DNA from: Verrucomicrobiia bacterium DG1235
GTDB taxonomy: Bacteria; Verrucomicrobiota; Verrucomicrobiia; Opitutales; Opitutaceae
Reading direction: 5' to 3'
Assembly (NCBI GenBank): GCA_000155695.1
Contig: DS990592.1
Location: 2,837,973-2,901,972, forward strand
Length of the DNA: 64,000 nt
Both the position numbers and the translations under genes were made by a program. The notes below the pieces were generated by a model. The model saw only the letters and a list, made by a program, of their open reading frames with translations, made no database searches and was not told the DNA's origin. This document shows positions 18,423 to 27,500 of the stretch, piece after piece (within the stretch, counting starts at the first letter, position 1; each line of letters starts with the position of its first letter).

Positions 18423-19367
18423 ATGCCCGACCCTCGTATCGACGCCATACGCAACTCCCTCGCCACCCATATCCACGGCAAGCCCCACGCCATCGATTCG
18501 GTCATCACCTGCCTCATCGCGGGCGGACACATCCTCATCGAAGACGTCCCCGGCGTCGGCAAGACCACCCTCGCATACGCCCTCTCACGCGCCGTGAACT
18601 GCGAGTTCAACCGCATCCAATTCACCTCGGACCTCATACCCTCCGACATCATTGGCGTATCCGTCTACCACAAGCCCGAAGCCCGCTTCGTCTTCCACCC
18701 CGGTCCCATCTTCGCAAACGTCGTTCTCGCCGACGAAATCAACCGCTCCTCGCCCAAGTCCCAGTCCGCCCTACTCGAAGCCATGGAACGCGGACTCGTC
18801 ACCGTCGACGGTGAATCCTACCCCATCGAGCGTCCCTTCATCGTCATCGCCACCCAAAACCCAGTCGACTTCGAGTCCACATTCCCCCTCCCCAACGCCC
18901 AGCTCGACCGCTTCCTCATGAGCATCTCCATGGGCTACCCAGACTCCCAGGCCGAAAAAGCCATGCTCCGCACCGGAGCCCTCCACTACGACGACATCAA
19001 CATCAAGCCCGCAATCGAAAAACAGGACATCGAAGCCCTCCAAATCCTTGCCCGCGACATCTTCATCGAAGACTCCACCTACGACTACATCCACGAAATA
19101 GTCGCCAAAACCCGCTCCCACCCCGCCATAGAAGTCGGCGTCAGCCCCCGCGGAGCCCTCGCCTTCAAAACCGCCATCCAAGCCGCCGCACTTGTCGACG
19201 GACGCGACTTCGTCACCCCCTCCGACATCCAACGCCTCGCCAAACCTTGCTTCGCCCATCGTCTCAAGCTGCGTGAGCGACACGGCTTCGACCTCGACTG
19301 GAACGCCGCAGGCGACCTCGTCGACGAAATCCTAGCCACCATTCCCCAACCCCACCAGACCGACTAG
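18423..19367 (+). CDS. MoxR-family AAA+ ATPase
   Basis: A 314-residue cytoplasmic ATPase of normal MoxR length. Walker A is 'DVPGVGKTTLAYAL' (K47, T48), Walker B 'VVLADEINRSSPKSQ' (D104, E105), and sensor 1 lies in 'VIATQNPVDFESTFPLP', followed by the MoxR signature 'AQLDRFLMSISMGYP'. MoxR ATPases act as chaperones that mature or activate partner proteins, usually VWA or DUF58 proteins encoded next to them. That is the case here: DUF58 follows after 29 bases, then a transglutaminase. The start ATG at 18423 is preceded by a heptamer array and no clear Shine-Dalgarno sequence. Confidence 0.93.
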   Translation: MPDPRIDAIRNSLATHIHGKPHAIDSVITCLIAGGHILIEDVPGVGKTTLAYALSRAVNCEFNRIQFTSDLIPSDIIGVSVYHKPEARFVFHPGPIFANVVLADEINRSSPKSQSALLEAMERGLVTVDGESYPIERPFIVIATQNPVDFESTFPLPNAQLDRFLMSISMGYPDSQAEKAMLRTGALHYDDINIKPAIEKQDIEALQILARDIFIEDSTYDYIHEIVAKTRSHPAIEVGVSPRGALAFKTAIQAAALVDGRDFVTPSDIQRLAKPCFAHRLKLRERHGFDLDWNAAGDLVDEILATIPQPHQTD

Positions 19368-19396
19368 ACCCATCCACCAAAACCTGACAAAGCCAA

Positions 19397-20470
19397 GTGG
19401 ACCAAACAGACACCGCCAAAAATCCCAAAATCCAAGTCACCCCTCAGGACTCGGGACGACTCGTTCTTCGGCTCGGCATCATCTCCCTCGTCTGCTACAT
19501 CCTATTCCACATCGATTTTCTCGCAATTGCCGCCAGCCTCCTCATCGGCGTCTACCTAGGCTCTAGCCTACTCGCCTACAACGCGCTCAAAGGCATTCGC
19601 ATAGAAATATCCACCAAACAACTACGCACCCGCAGCGGCGATCCCATTCAAGCAACCCTTACCCTCGCCAACAAAAACCGCTTACTTCCCGTCTTCCACC
19701 CGACCCTCAGCATTCGCGAAAAAGACTCCCTCCGCATTCAAGCCTTCCAGCACCACGGATCCATTGCGCCGCGACAAACCCTAAGGCTCTCAGTCGACCC
19801 TGAACTCAACCAAAGAGGACTCCGTCAATTCGAAGCCTTCGCCCCACGCTCCCGCTTCCCCTTCGCCCTGCACGAAGCCACCGCAAGCCTGCAATCCATC
19901 TCTTCAAACATCATCGTTTGGCCAAAGCCGGACCCGCTCAACCTCGACTCCATCTTCAACGAGCCTCCACGAGTCCCCTACGAAACCTCCGGCGAACAGG
20001 CCCTTCACTCCCACCAAACAGAAGCCGCCCGCATTCGCGACTACCAGCCGGGCGACCCCAAACCACAAATCAGCTGGAAGCTATCCGCCAAGCTCGACAA
20101 ACTCATCATCATAGAGCCGCGAGACGAACGCAAAAAGCGCTACGAGCTTCACCTCAACACCTCCGCCAAACTCTGGAAAAGCGAACTGGCATTCGAACGC
20201 ATGCTCCGACTTGTCAGCACTCTTGTATCCAAACTTTCGCGACGCCGCGTGCTACAGGGCATCGCCATCGACGAGACCCACTACCCAATCTCCAGACAAC
20301 GCAATCTAATCCAATTCTACGACGCGCTCGCAACCCTCCAGCCCTCAAACAGCCCCCCAGACTTCCCAACTGCCTCCCGCCCCAACCACCTCTGGATCCT
20401 TCCCGCCCGAAACACCAGCATTACCCTAACGAGCGAGCCCGCCCTGACGGAAGCCATCCCTGCCCGATGA
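19397..20470 (+). CDS. DUF58 domain protein
   Basis: A 357-residue protein starting with GTG at 19397, the first start after the MoxR stop. Two membrane helices near residues 22-60 ('LVLRLGIISLVCYILF', 'IAASLLIGVYLGSSLLAY') precede the domain. The DUF58 signature is visible around residues 200-250: 'TSGEQALHSHQTEAARIRDYQPGDPKPQISWKLSAK', which contains the typical 'R-x-Y-x-x-G-D' and 'I-x-W'. DUF58 proteins have a VWA-like fold and work with MoxR ATPases at the membrane. Its stop overlaps the next start as ATGA, so translation of the two is coupled. Confidence 0.88.
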   Translation: MDQTDTAKNPKIQVTPQDSGRLVLRLGIISLVCYILFHIDFLAIAASLLIGVYLGSSLLAYNALKGIRIEISTKQLRTRSGDPIQATLTLANKNRLLPVFHPTLSIREKDSLRIQAFQHHGSIAPRQTLRLSVDPELNQRGLRQFEAFAPRSRFPFALHEATASLQSISSNIIVWPKPDPLNLDSIFNEPPRVPYETSGEQALHSHQTEAARIRDYQPGDPKPQISWKLSAKLDKLIIIEPRDERKKRYELHLNTSAKLWKSELAFERMLRLVSTLVSKLSRRRVLQGIAIDETHYPISRQRNLIQFYDALATLQPSNSPPDFPTASRPNHLWILPARNTSITLTSEPALTEAIPAR

Positions 20471-23400
20471 GAACGAACCGCAAACCCATCCTCGTCGCAC
20501 CCACCATAAGCCTGAGCTTCTGGTTCGCGCTTTCCGCCGCCCTCGTCGCATTTTCCATCGTATCGGAAAACCTCCCCTTCGCCTTCTCCATCGCTATCGG
20601 AGCCATCGCCCTGCGCTGCATCTCAACTCAAGCCCCCAAACTCCTCAAACACGCCGCCCGCTTCACCTTCACTTTCTCTTGCTACCTGGCCGCTCTACTC
20701 CCCCTCTGGCCAGACCCACTAACAAGCTACTACAGCGCCCCGCTCGCGCTCGCATGTGGAGTCGCCCTCCTTGCAGCCCTCAACCAAAACAGCTACGGCG
20801 GCAGCCGCGGATTCACCAGCATCGCCGCCATCGCCTTCCTCCTCTTCATCAGAAACGTCGTTCTCTACCACGACTTCCAAGCCCCCATTCAGGAACTCTC
20901 CCTAGCCCTCGCTTTCATCGCCTTCCTTGAAATCGCTCTTTCAAATCGGTATCAGAAAAACCACGACAGACCTCACCCCGAACTTGTTTTCGGATTGATG
21001 CTCGCGCTCGTAGCCAGCTTCCATATCGAGTCCCTCCCCCTAGCCACCTTCCTCGCTGCTCTTCCGCTCGCCGCCTTCCTTCTCAGAAATCACAAGCTCG
21101 CCACATCCGCCAACGAACACTCGAAAACCGCGCGGCCTAGATTTACGGATTCAGGAGACGACCTCGCCCCCCGCCGTCCGCTCAACAAAGCCCACGGCTT
21201 CATCATCGCAGTCCCCCTCCTCTTCGCCTCGCTTCTCTACCTGCTCACCCTCCGCCTTCCCTTCTGGGCCGACCTCGTTCCGCAAAACGCGCCCTATATC
21301 GCCCAGTCCATCGCCGAAAAAGCAAACATCATATCCGACGCCGCAGACCTCGAAAACGAATCCATCGAAGAATTCGCCGATACCATCATCGACGAGAAAT
21401 TCATTAAGGAGAAGGCCACCCAAATCGCCCAATCATGGAACACCCCACCAACTGAAGAAGAGACAAAAGTCAGCGATGCCTCCCAAAGTGCTGCCCCTGC
21501 AGAAACCCTTCCCACCATCCGCCGCAGCGAGCTGGAAGCGGTCGACGTCTCGGACTACGGCCTCGGCCCCTTCGCTAAAAACAAAGCAAGCAACTACCCA
21601 ACAGAAAGTCTGACCGCCACCAGCCCCAGCCAAAACGCCGCCATCAGCATTGGACCGCCAAACAGCCTCCTGCCAGCCGGACCTCGCGCCGCTCCCATCA
21701 CACCGCCTCAAGCAAGCCTCGGCACAGGCATTCCGGACGATCTCCTTTCCAACCGGTTTTCCCCCGACTCAGAGTTCGAACCAAGCCCCTCGAATTCATC
21801 CCAATCCGCAAGTGCAAGCAGCAGCCAAGCCACCAATCAGGAAACCATCGAGCAAAGCGTCGACTTCAACCGCTTTCTCGACTCCTTCGATGAACCGGAG
21901 CAAGCCATCTCCCAAGCCCTAAACCTCGAAGGCAGCGACGTCACCGCGCTCCTCAGCCAAGAACCGCTTGTTACCGTCAAGCTCGAATCCTCCCGCAACG
22001 CCCCGCGACGCCTCTACCTTCGTAGCAATGTTCTGGATACATTATCAAGATTCGGCCTCAGATCCATCCATAGCAATCACGGACTTGTCGAAGTCTCCAC
22101 CGAAAATGACTCCATCGTAAGCCTAGACAACTTTCTCCAAAGCAAAAGCGAAGGAGAGACCATCACCATAACATCCAACCAAAGCCGCTACCCAACTCTC
22201 CCACTTCCCGAATCCTTCGCGCGTCTCCAAGTGTTCGATACCGACTCGATCAGCATCTACCCAGAGGAACGCGTCGCGCTCGCGCCTATCGAGGGCGAAC
22301 CCGTCACCTACAGAATCTACAACGCAGACCTCGACATCTCTGACCGAGAACGCTCCACCTCCAATCCAAGCGACGTCTACCTCGAGCGCATGCTCGAAGT
22401 GCCACTCAGCCAGTCAGATCGCGACTACCTCACCACCCTCGCCAATCGCGTTGGAGGCGGTAGATCCCCGACACGACGCTTCGCGTATCGATTCGCCAAC
22501 TACTTCGCAAACCGCCATCCCTACTCCTACTTCGTCACCATTCCTCGAGGATCCGGTCACGCCGTCGTCCGCTGGCTCAAAAACGAATCCCCCGGCCTAT
22601 GCTCCAACTACGCAGCCGCCTTCACCCTGCTCGCCCGCAGCCGAGGCATTCCCGCCCGCGTCGTAGGAGGATACGCCACCAACGAATTCGACTCTTCCGA
22701 GAAACGCTACGTCCTCCGCCAAAGCAATGCCCACGCATGGGTCGAATACCTCGACGAATCGAACCAATGGATACGCTTCGATCCCACTCCCGGCATCACC
22801 GAAGCCGAAATCCGCCGCGCCGAGCAATACGTCACCACCGCCCGCCAAGAAAGTCTCCCACGCCTTCTCAAGGCCGAACGACAAGCCCTCGCCCGAATCA
22901 AAAGCGAGAAGACCGCCCCTCCCACTCTCCGCGACACTCCCTCCCTTGCTGCTAAACCGCCAGCCGAAAGAGCAGCAGCAAGCCCGCAACCGCTTATTTC
23001 GCCCCAAGCTCCATCGGCCAACGAGCCCACTGAAACGTCCCAGACGCCTCCCATCAAGCCTACGAGCACGCGCGAAAAAGTAGTCCCAACTCCAGAACCC
23101 GCTAACGACTACTCGCATGTCTCCAAATTCACGGAAGACTCCAGCGACAGCCCCTCAACACCACTCACACAAGAGACGTCCAACCCACCCGCAGCCGAAC
23201 CTGCCTCGAACCCGCCATGGCTCCTCCTCCTAGCCCTTCTCGCTCTCGCCATTCCCGCCATTGCCTACTTCGTTCGTACCAGAACACCCATTACACAAAG
23301 TCCTCAAACCCACCTTCGCCATAAAGCGGGCAGACTCCTGAATCAGCTGGAAACGCTCATCCAGCAACATCACCTCGAGACCGACCCCGTGTGGAACGAA

Positions 23401-23505
23401 ACGCGCCAGACCCTCTCCTCGCAACGCTACGGCCGCGAAACCGATTCCATACTCATCCGAGACCTCGCCGTAAAAGTCGCCCTTCTCGCAAAACGAAAAA
23501 ACTAG
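20467..23505 (+). CDS. Transglutaminase-like membrane protein
   Basis: A 1012-residue protein; ATG 20467 overlaps the DUF58 stop, which fixes the start even though the frame is open for another 549 bases upstream. Several membrane helices fill about residues 10-270. A long Ser/Pro-rich region follows, then a transglutaminase core with the triad C712 ('SPGLCSNYAAAFTLLAR'), H756 ('NAHAWVEY') and D772 ('IRFDPTPG'). A second low-complexity region and one helix near the C-terminus ('PWLLLLALLALAIPAIAYF') end the protein. The layout is that of TgpA-like proteins encoded with MoxR and DUF58. The triad is complete, so it may crosslink or hydrolyse proteins or peptides in the periplasm. Confidence 0.9.
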   Translation: MRTNRKPILVAPTISLSFWFALSAALVAFSIVSENLPFAFSIAIGAIALRCISTQAPKLLKHAARFTFTFSCYLAALLPLWPDPLTSYYSAPLALACGVALLAALNQNSYGGSRGFTSIAAIAFLLFIRNVVLYHDFQAPIQELSLALAFIAFLEIALSNRYQKNHDRPHPELVFGLMLALVASFHIESLPLATFLAALPLAAFLLRNHKLATSANEHSKTARPRFTDSGDDLAPRRPLNKAHGFIIAVPLLFASLLYLLTLRLPFWADLVPQNAPYIAQSIAEKANIISDAADLENESIEEFADTIIDEKFIKEKATQIAQSWNTPPTEEETKVSDASQSAAPAETLPTIRRSELEAVDVSDYGLGPFAKNKASNYPTESLTATSPSQNAAISIGPPNSLLPAGPRAAPITPPQASLGTGIPDDLLSNRFSPDSEFEPSPSNSSQSASASSSQATNQETIEQSVDFNRFLDSFDEPEQAISQALNLEGSDVTALLSQEPLVTVKLESSRNAPRRLYLRSNVLDTLSRFGLRSIHSNHGLVEVSTENDSIVSLDNFLQSKSEGETITITSNQSRYPTLPLPESFARLQVFDTDSISIYPEERVALAPIEGEPVTYRIYNADLDISDRERSTSNPSDVYLERMLEVPLSQSDRDYLTTLANRVGGGRSPTRRFAYRFANYFANRHPYSYFVTIPRGSGHAVVRWLKNESPGLCSNYAAAFTLLARSRGIPARVVGGYATNEFDSSEKRYVLRQSNAHAWVEYLDESNQWIRFDPTPGITEAEIRRAEQYVTTARQESLPRLLKAERQALARIKSEKTAPPTLRDTPSLAAKPPAERAAASPQPLISPQAPSANEPTETSQTPPIKPTSTREKVVPTPEPANDYSHVSKFTEDSSDSPSTPLTQETSNPPAAEPASNPPWLLLLALLALAIPAIAYFVRTRTPITQSPQTHLRHKAGRLLNQLETLIQQHHLETDPVWNETRQTLSSQRYGRETDSILIRDLAVKVALLAKRKN

Positions 23506-23509
23506 AGAC

Positions 23510-24412
23510 TCACTTTCTCCCCTGTCTCAAAAGAATGAATACAGAGACCAGGATCATTCCAGATCCAACCCATCCTCCCATATTCAAAGTCTCCCCTAGG
23601 ATCAGCCAGCCCAGAATCACCGCCACCACCGGATTCACGTACGCATGAGACGACACCGTCGACGGAACGCAATGCTTCAACAAATAGACATAAGAAGTAA
23701 ACCCGATTAGCGATCCCACAATAAACAGATACCCAAACGCTATCCACGACCGCGATGAGATCGCCGCGAAATCCAGTGTCGAAAACTCACCCATTGACCC
23801 GCCGGCCAACAAGCAAATAGCGCCGCCGCAAATCATTTGCATCCCCGACTGCAGCCACGGATTCATCTCCTGGGGATTACGCTTCGAATAAATTGAACCT
23901 ACCGTCCAAAGCAAAACGCAGCCGACCACCAGAATGTATCCAAAAAGTGAATTCCCCCATTCGATCCCGCTTCCCGAAGCAATCAAGGTCGCCACCCCTA
24001 CAAACCCTCCAGCCAAGCTTAGCCAAGCCATCCGCCCCGGCTTCGCTTGTACTCCTCCCCACCAGCCGAACAGCGTCATAAACAACGGATTACTCGCGAT
24101 AATCAAAGCCGCCATGCTAGAGTCTATAAACGTCTCCGCATAACTCACCACCCCGTTACCGCCAGCGATCAAAAAGCCCCCCACGATCCACGAGTGCTTC
24201 CACTGCCCACCGCTCGGCCGCGCCGCCCCACTCGCTCGCGCCACTCCATAAAGCACCAAGCCCGCCAAAAAGAAGCGCCCCGTCGCCATCAAAAAAGGCG
24301 GCATCGTCTCCACCGCCACCTTGATTGCCAGGTAGGTGGATCCCCAGATCAAATACAAAGCCGCAAAGGCCAAGCAGATCAATAAAACCGGTGCTCGTGT
24401 TTCAGATTTCAT
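23510..24412 (-). CDS. EamA/DMT-family transporter
   Basis: A 300-residue integral membrane protein with about ten helices in two EamA repeats, the usual size. The first helix has the family signature 'AALYLIWGSTYLAIKVAVETMPPFL', and later 'RFFLAGLVLYGV' and 'LKHCVPSTVSSHAYVNPVVAVILGW', the start of the second repeat's conserved end. It resembles YedA-type members that export metabolites such as amino acids. The substrate is not readable. The gene converges on the transglutaminase gene, with only four bases between the stops, and has no operon partner. Confidence 0.88.
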   Translation of the reverse strand: MKSETRAPVLLICLAFAALYLIWGSTYLAIKVAVETMPPFLMATGRFFLAGLVLYGVARASGAARPSGGQWKHSWIVGGFLIAGGNGVVSYAETFIDSSMAALIIASNPLFMTLFGWWGGVQAKPGRMAWLSLAGGFVGVATLIASGSGIEWGNSLFGYILVVGCVLLWTVGSIYSKRNPQEMNPWLQSGMQMICGGAICLLAGGSMGEFSTLDFAAISSRSWIAFGYLFIVGSLIGFTSYVYLLKHCVPSTVSSHAYVNPVVAVILGWLILGETLNMGGWVGSGMILVSVFILLRQGRK

Positions 24413-24593
24413 TGAGATGTGAAAATCAACACGCTGCCTGACCGAGCACAGACCTCAAGGCAACACCTTACAGCGAAAATCGAGCTCATCCGCTAGATCT
24501 GGCTACGACCGGAGCAAAGCGATGACACTCCAGCACCACGCCGCACGCAGAAGCACATCGCAGACCCCCAATGCCTAAAACAAGGACACCCCT

Positions 24594-27500
24594 TTAAGTT
24601 TCCTCTTCCGCATCCATAAGCACGCGTTCAAGCGCATCCAAGTCGACATCGCCATTCTCATCGACGACCTCATCGAAGTAGTCGAGTATTAGCTCAATCA
24701 ATACATCGAATCGGCGCGCCCTCCAGGAAAGCTCATCGAAAGTACGAGCTACGGGCATATACATGTATCGCCAGGCGGAATCGATCGAAGACCCATTTAC
24801 CGACAAATATCCGGACTCTTGGCTTCCAACGACCTCGACTCCACTTCCCGGAGCCAAGACTCGCAGATTCAAAATACCCGTCATTAGCTCCTTCGCGCTC
24901 GTAGGGATAAATGTCACATGGTTGTCGCCTTCGACGTCCAAACGCTGTAGGTCCGCGTTGCTTACTCCAGGAAGATTCTGCAAATCACCCAGGGTAAACG
25001 GATACAATCCTGAAACCTTTACACCGTCACTTCCCGACTGTTCTGCGTTTGAAAAGAAGGGATAAATGTCGAAACTCCACAAGTATTCCTTTTCCGAATA
25101 CCCATACGTCGACTCTAGTCCAATTGCATAGGAATCCAACAACCCTACCGCTCCATCATCATAAGCCGCATCAAGTCTCTCTAGTAAGCTACTAGCAGAG
25201 ATCAAAACCTCCGCTCCATCCACTTCAACGATCACATCTCGATCACCCATAGCGATCTCATAACGCTCTCGCACACGAGTCCACTCATCATTCAATCTCT
25301 GATCTACATCGGACCTCCTAGACCAACCCGTGTGGACCGTTTCCAATCGCCGATAAAGCCTTGAGAACGCCCCGTAACTCGCGTCAAACCGCGCATTGAT
25401 CAATTTGGCATCATCCCATAAAACAGCGTCCTCGTGATCAGGCGACACAGCCAGCCATCTCGCTTCCTCTATCTCGATCAAACGATCAATAAGCGCTGCC
25501 GCTCGATCCTCATCCGTACGCTCCAATTGCTCGACAAACGCCTCAAAATCAAACCCTCCCTCGCTCACCACCGTATCTCCATAAGCTGCCACCAAACGGC
25601 CAATCAACACATGAAAACCAAATCGCGTTAATGTCTCTGCTCTATCAAAACGGTCCCGAGGCCCAACATAGCCAAAACTCCGATCGATGCCGAATCCGTA
25701 GACAACAACCCTAGAAGAACTCGAATCCTCAATCGGATACAGCCCAACGAGCCGCTCAATCTCCTCCGCTAGCCCATCTTCATATTCGGAAATATCGATC
25801 GCCACTTGGCCACCATCGATCTGATCTATCCGTATTTCCCTTCCAAATACGTATCCAGAAACCTGATCCAATACCTGAGCATAACGTCCATCGACATACT
25901 CCTGAATCACTACCAAACTCTCCTCGGAAAGCGCCGAAACATCATCCGCCAAACTGGCCCGCAGTTGAGTCCGCTTGTTACTCAAAACGAAAGAAATCAT
26001 TTCCAAATCCTGAAGCGACACCGCTTCTCCTAGTTCCTCCAAAGCTGATTCCAACCCATCGAAGAGCTCATTCGCCCTCGCCAACGCGCGTTCTCTGCCA
26101 AGAGTCTCGTCCGACACCATCGCTACCAAGGCTTCCACATCGAAGATCCCAGTCCCTGCATCATAAACGACGGAGCCATATTCCAAAACCAAATCAACCA
26201 CTAGTTGCCTCATCCCGATGTCAGAAAGCTTGGATACAACCTCTACGTAGCTCGAATTCCGTGGCAACGCCACAATCTGACGACCAAAAAACACCTCAAG
26301 CTTGTCGTACCGACGCAAATCCGCCACCGACAATCCGTACAAGGACGCAAAGTGGTGCGCCGCTAGAACCTCGCCTGGATAGCGTTTTCCAAGTTCACCG
26401 AGCAAGCGACGGCTAATCGACTCATACGGTACCACCACAGATTCGCCTTCCAACACCACCGTTAAAGGATGCGACCGCATCGCATCCAGCAAGATAGCGA
26501 ACGCCGACTGGTACTCCGCGCTCACGCCTTCCTCGACTTCCAATACATCGTCCGCACGAAAACGCCTTGTCGCATCACTGAGGTAAGCGTTCAGGTCCCT
26601 ATTCAGTTCAGCTAACAAGCCATAAGCCTCTTCAACCTTCTCAATCGTAAGGGGAGCCTTAAGTATCGCATCTAGTCTACCAGAAATCTCGTTCGACCTC
26701 TGCCTCGCCTCCTCGACCATCGCAAAATGGAGATTGTCGACTCCGACCACATACCTTCGTAGGACCTCCACCACTACAGATCCACTATCCGAAACAATCG
26801 AATCTCGATACAGCTCTGGCACCGAATCCGGACTATCGTGCAATCTCCGCAAGACTGCGATCAATAGCTTGCTTTGATCAACCCACTCTTCGTAGTGAAG
26901 AGCTTCTGGGTCATCTACACCATCGAGAAACGACAAATATGGATTAAACCGATGACTCGCCGCGTAGTCCTCGTCTGACAATCCACTGTAGACGCTCCTA
27001 TCCTCTAGCACATGATAATAGCTCAGTCCTACAGCGCTTCTCATTTTTTTCAGAGGAACCAACCAACTCTCTCCATTTCCAAAACGTAGCGTCACCGCAT
27101 CCACCTCCTGCAGATCCCGGAAACGATCCCGCAAGACATACAGGCTGCCAAACCGTTCTACCTCTTGAACAAGGTAAGTCCTTTCAATATCAGACGCATC
27201 TGCTAGATAAGGCCCAGACTCGTCCAATATCTCCACTTTCGCTTGAAGAAATGCCTCCTCTATCGCCTCCCAAGTAGACCATTCCGAATCACTCAGAGAG
27301 TTTAACTTAGCTAATGCAGCGCCACCACGCGATTCCGCTATCTCCTTACAAATTCTTTGCAACGAACTTCCAAATGGGACCTCCGGCTCGAGTCCAAGCA
27401 ACAAGCGCTCTTCCAGCAATTCATTATCTATTCCGCCGGTTGCCTTCAATATATTCTCGCCATAAACTTCGAGTAGTCGAGGGATGAATACGAAATACAA

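Noticed and set aside
19918-20466. A 549-base upstream extension of the transglutaminase frame
   Set aside because: It overlaps the DUF58 gene, is Arg/Pro/His-rich shadow sequence, and ATG 20467 gives an ATGA overlap followed by a proper membrane helix.
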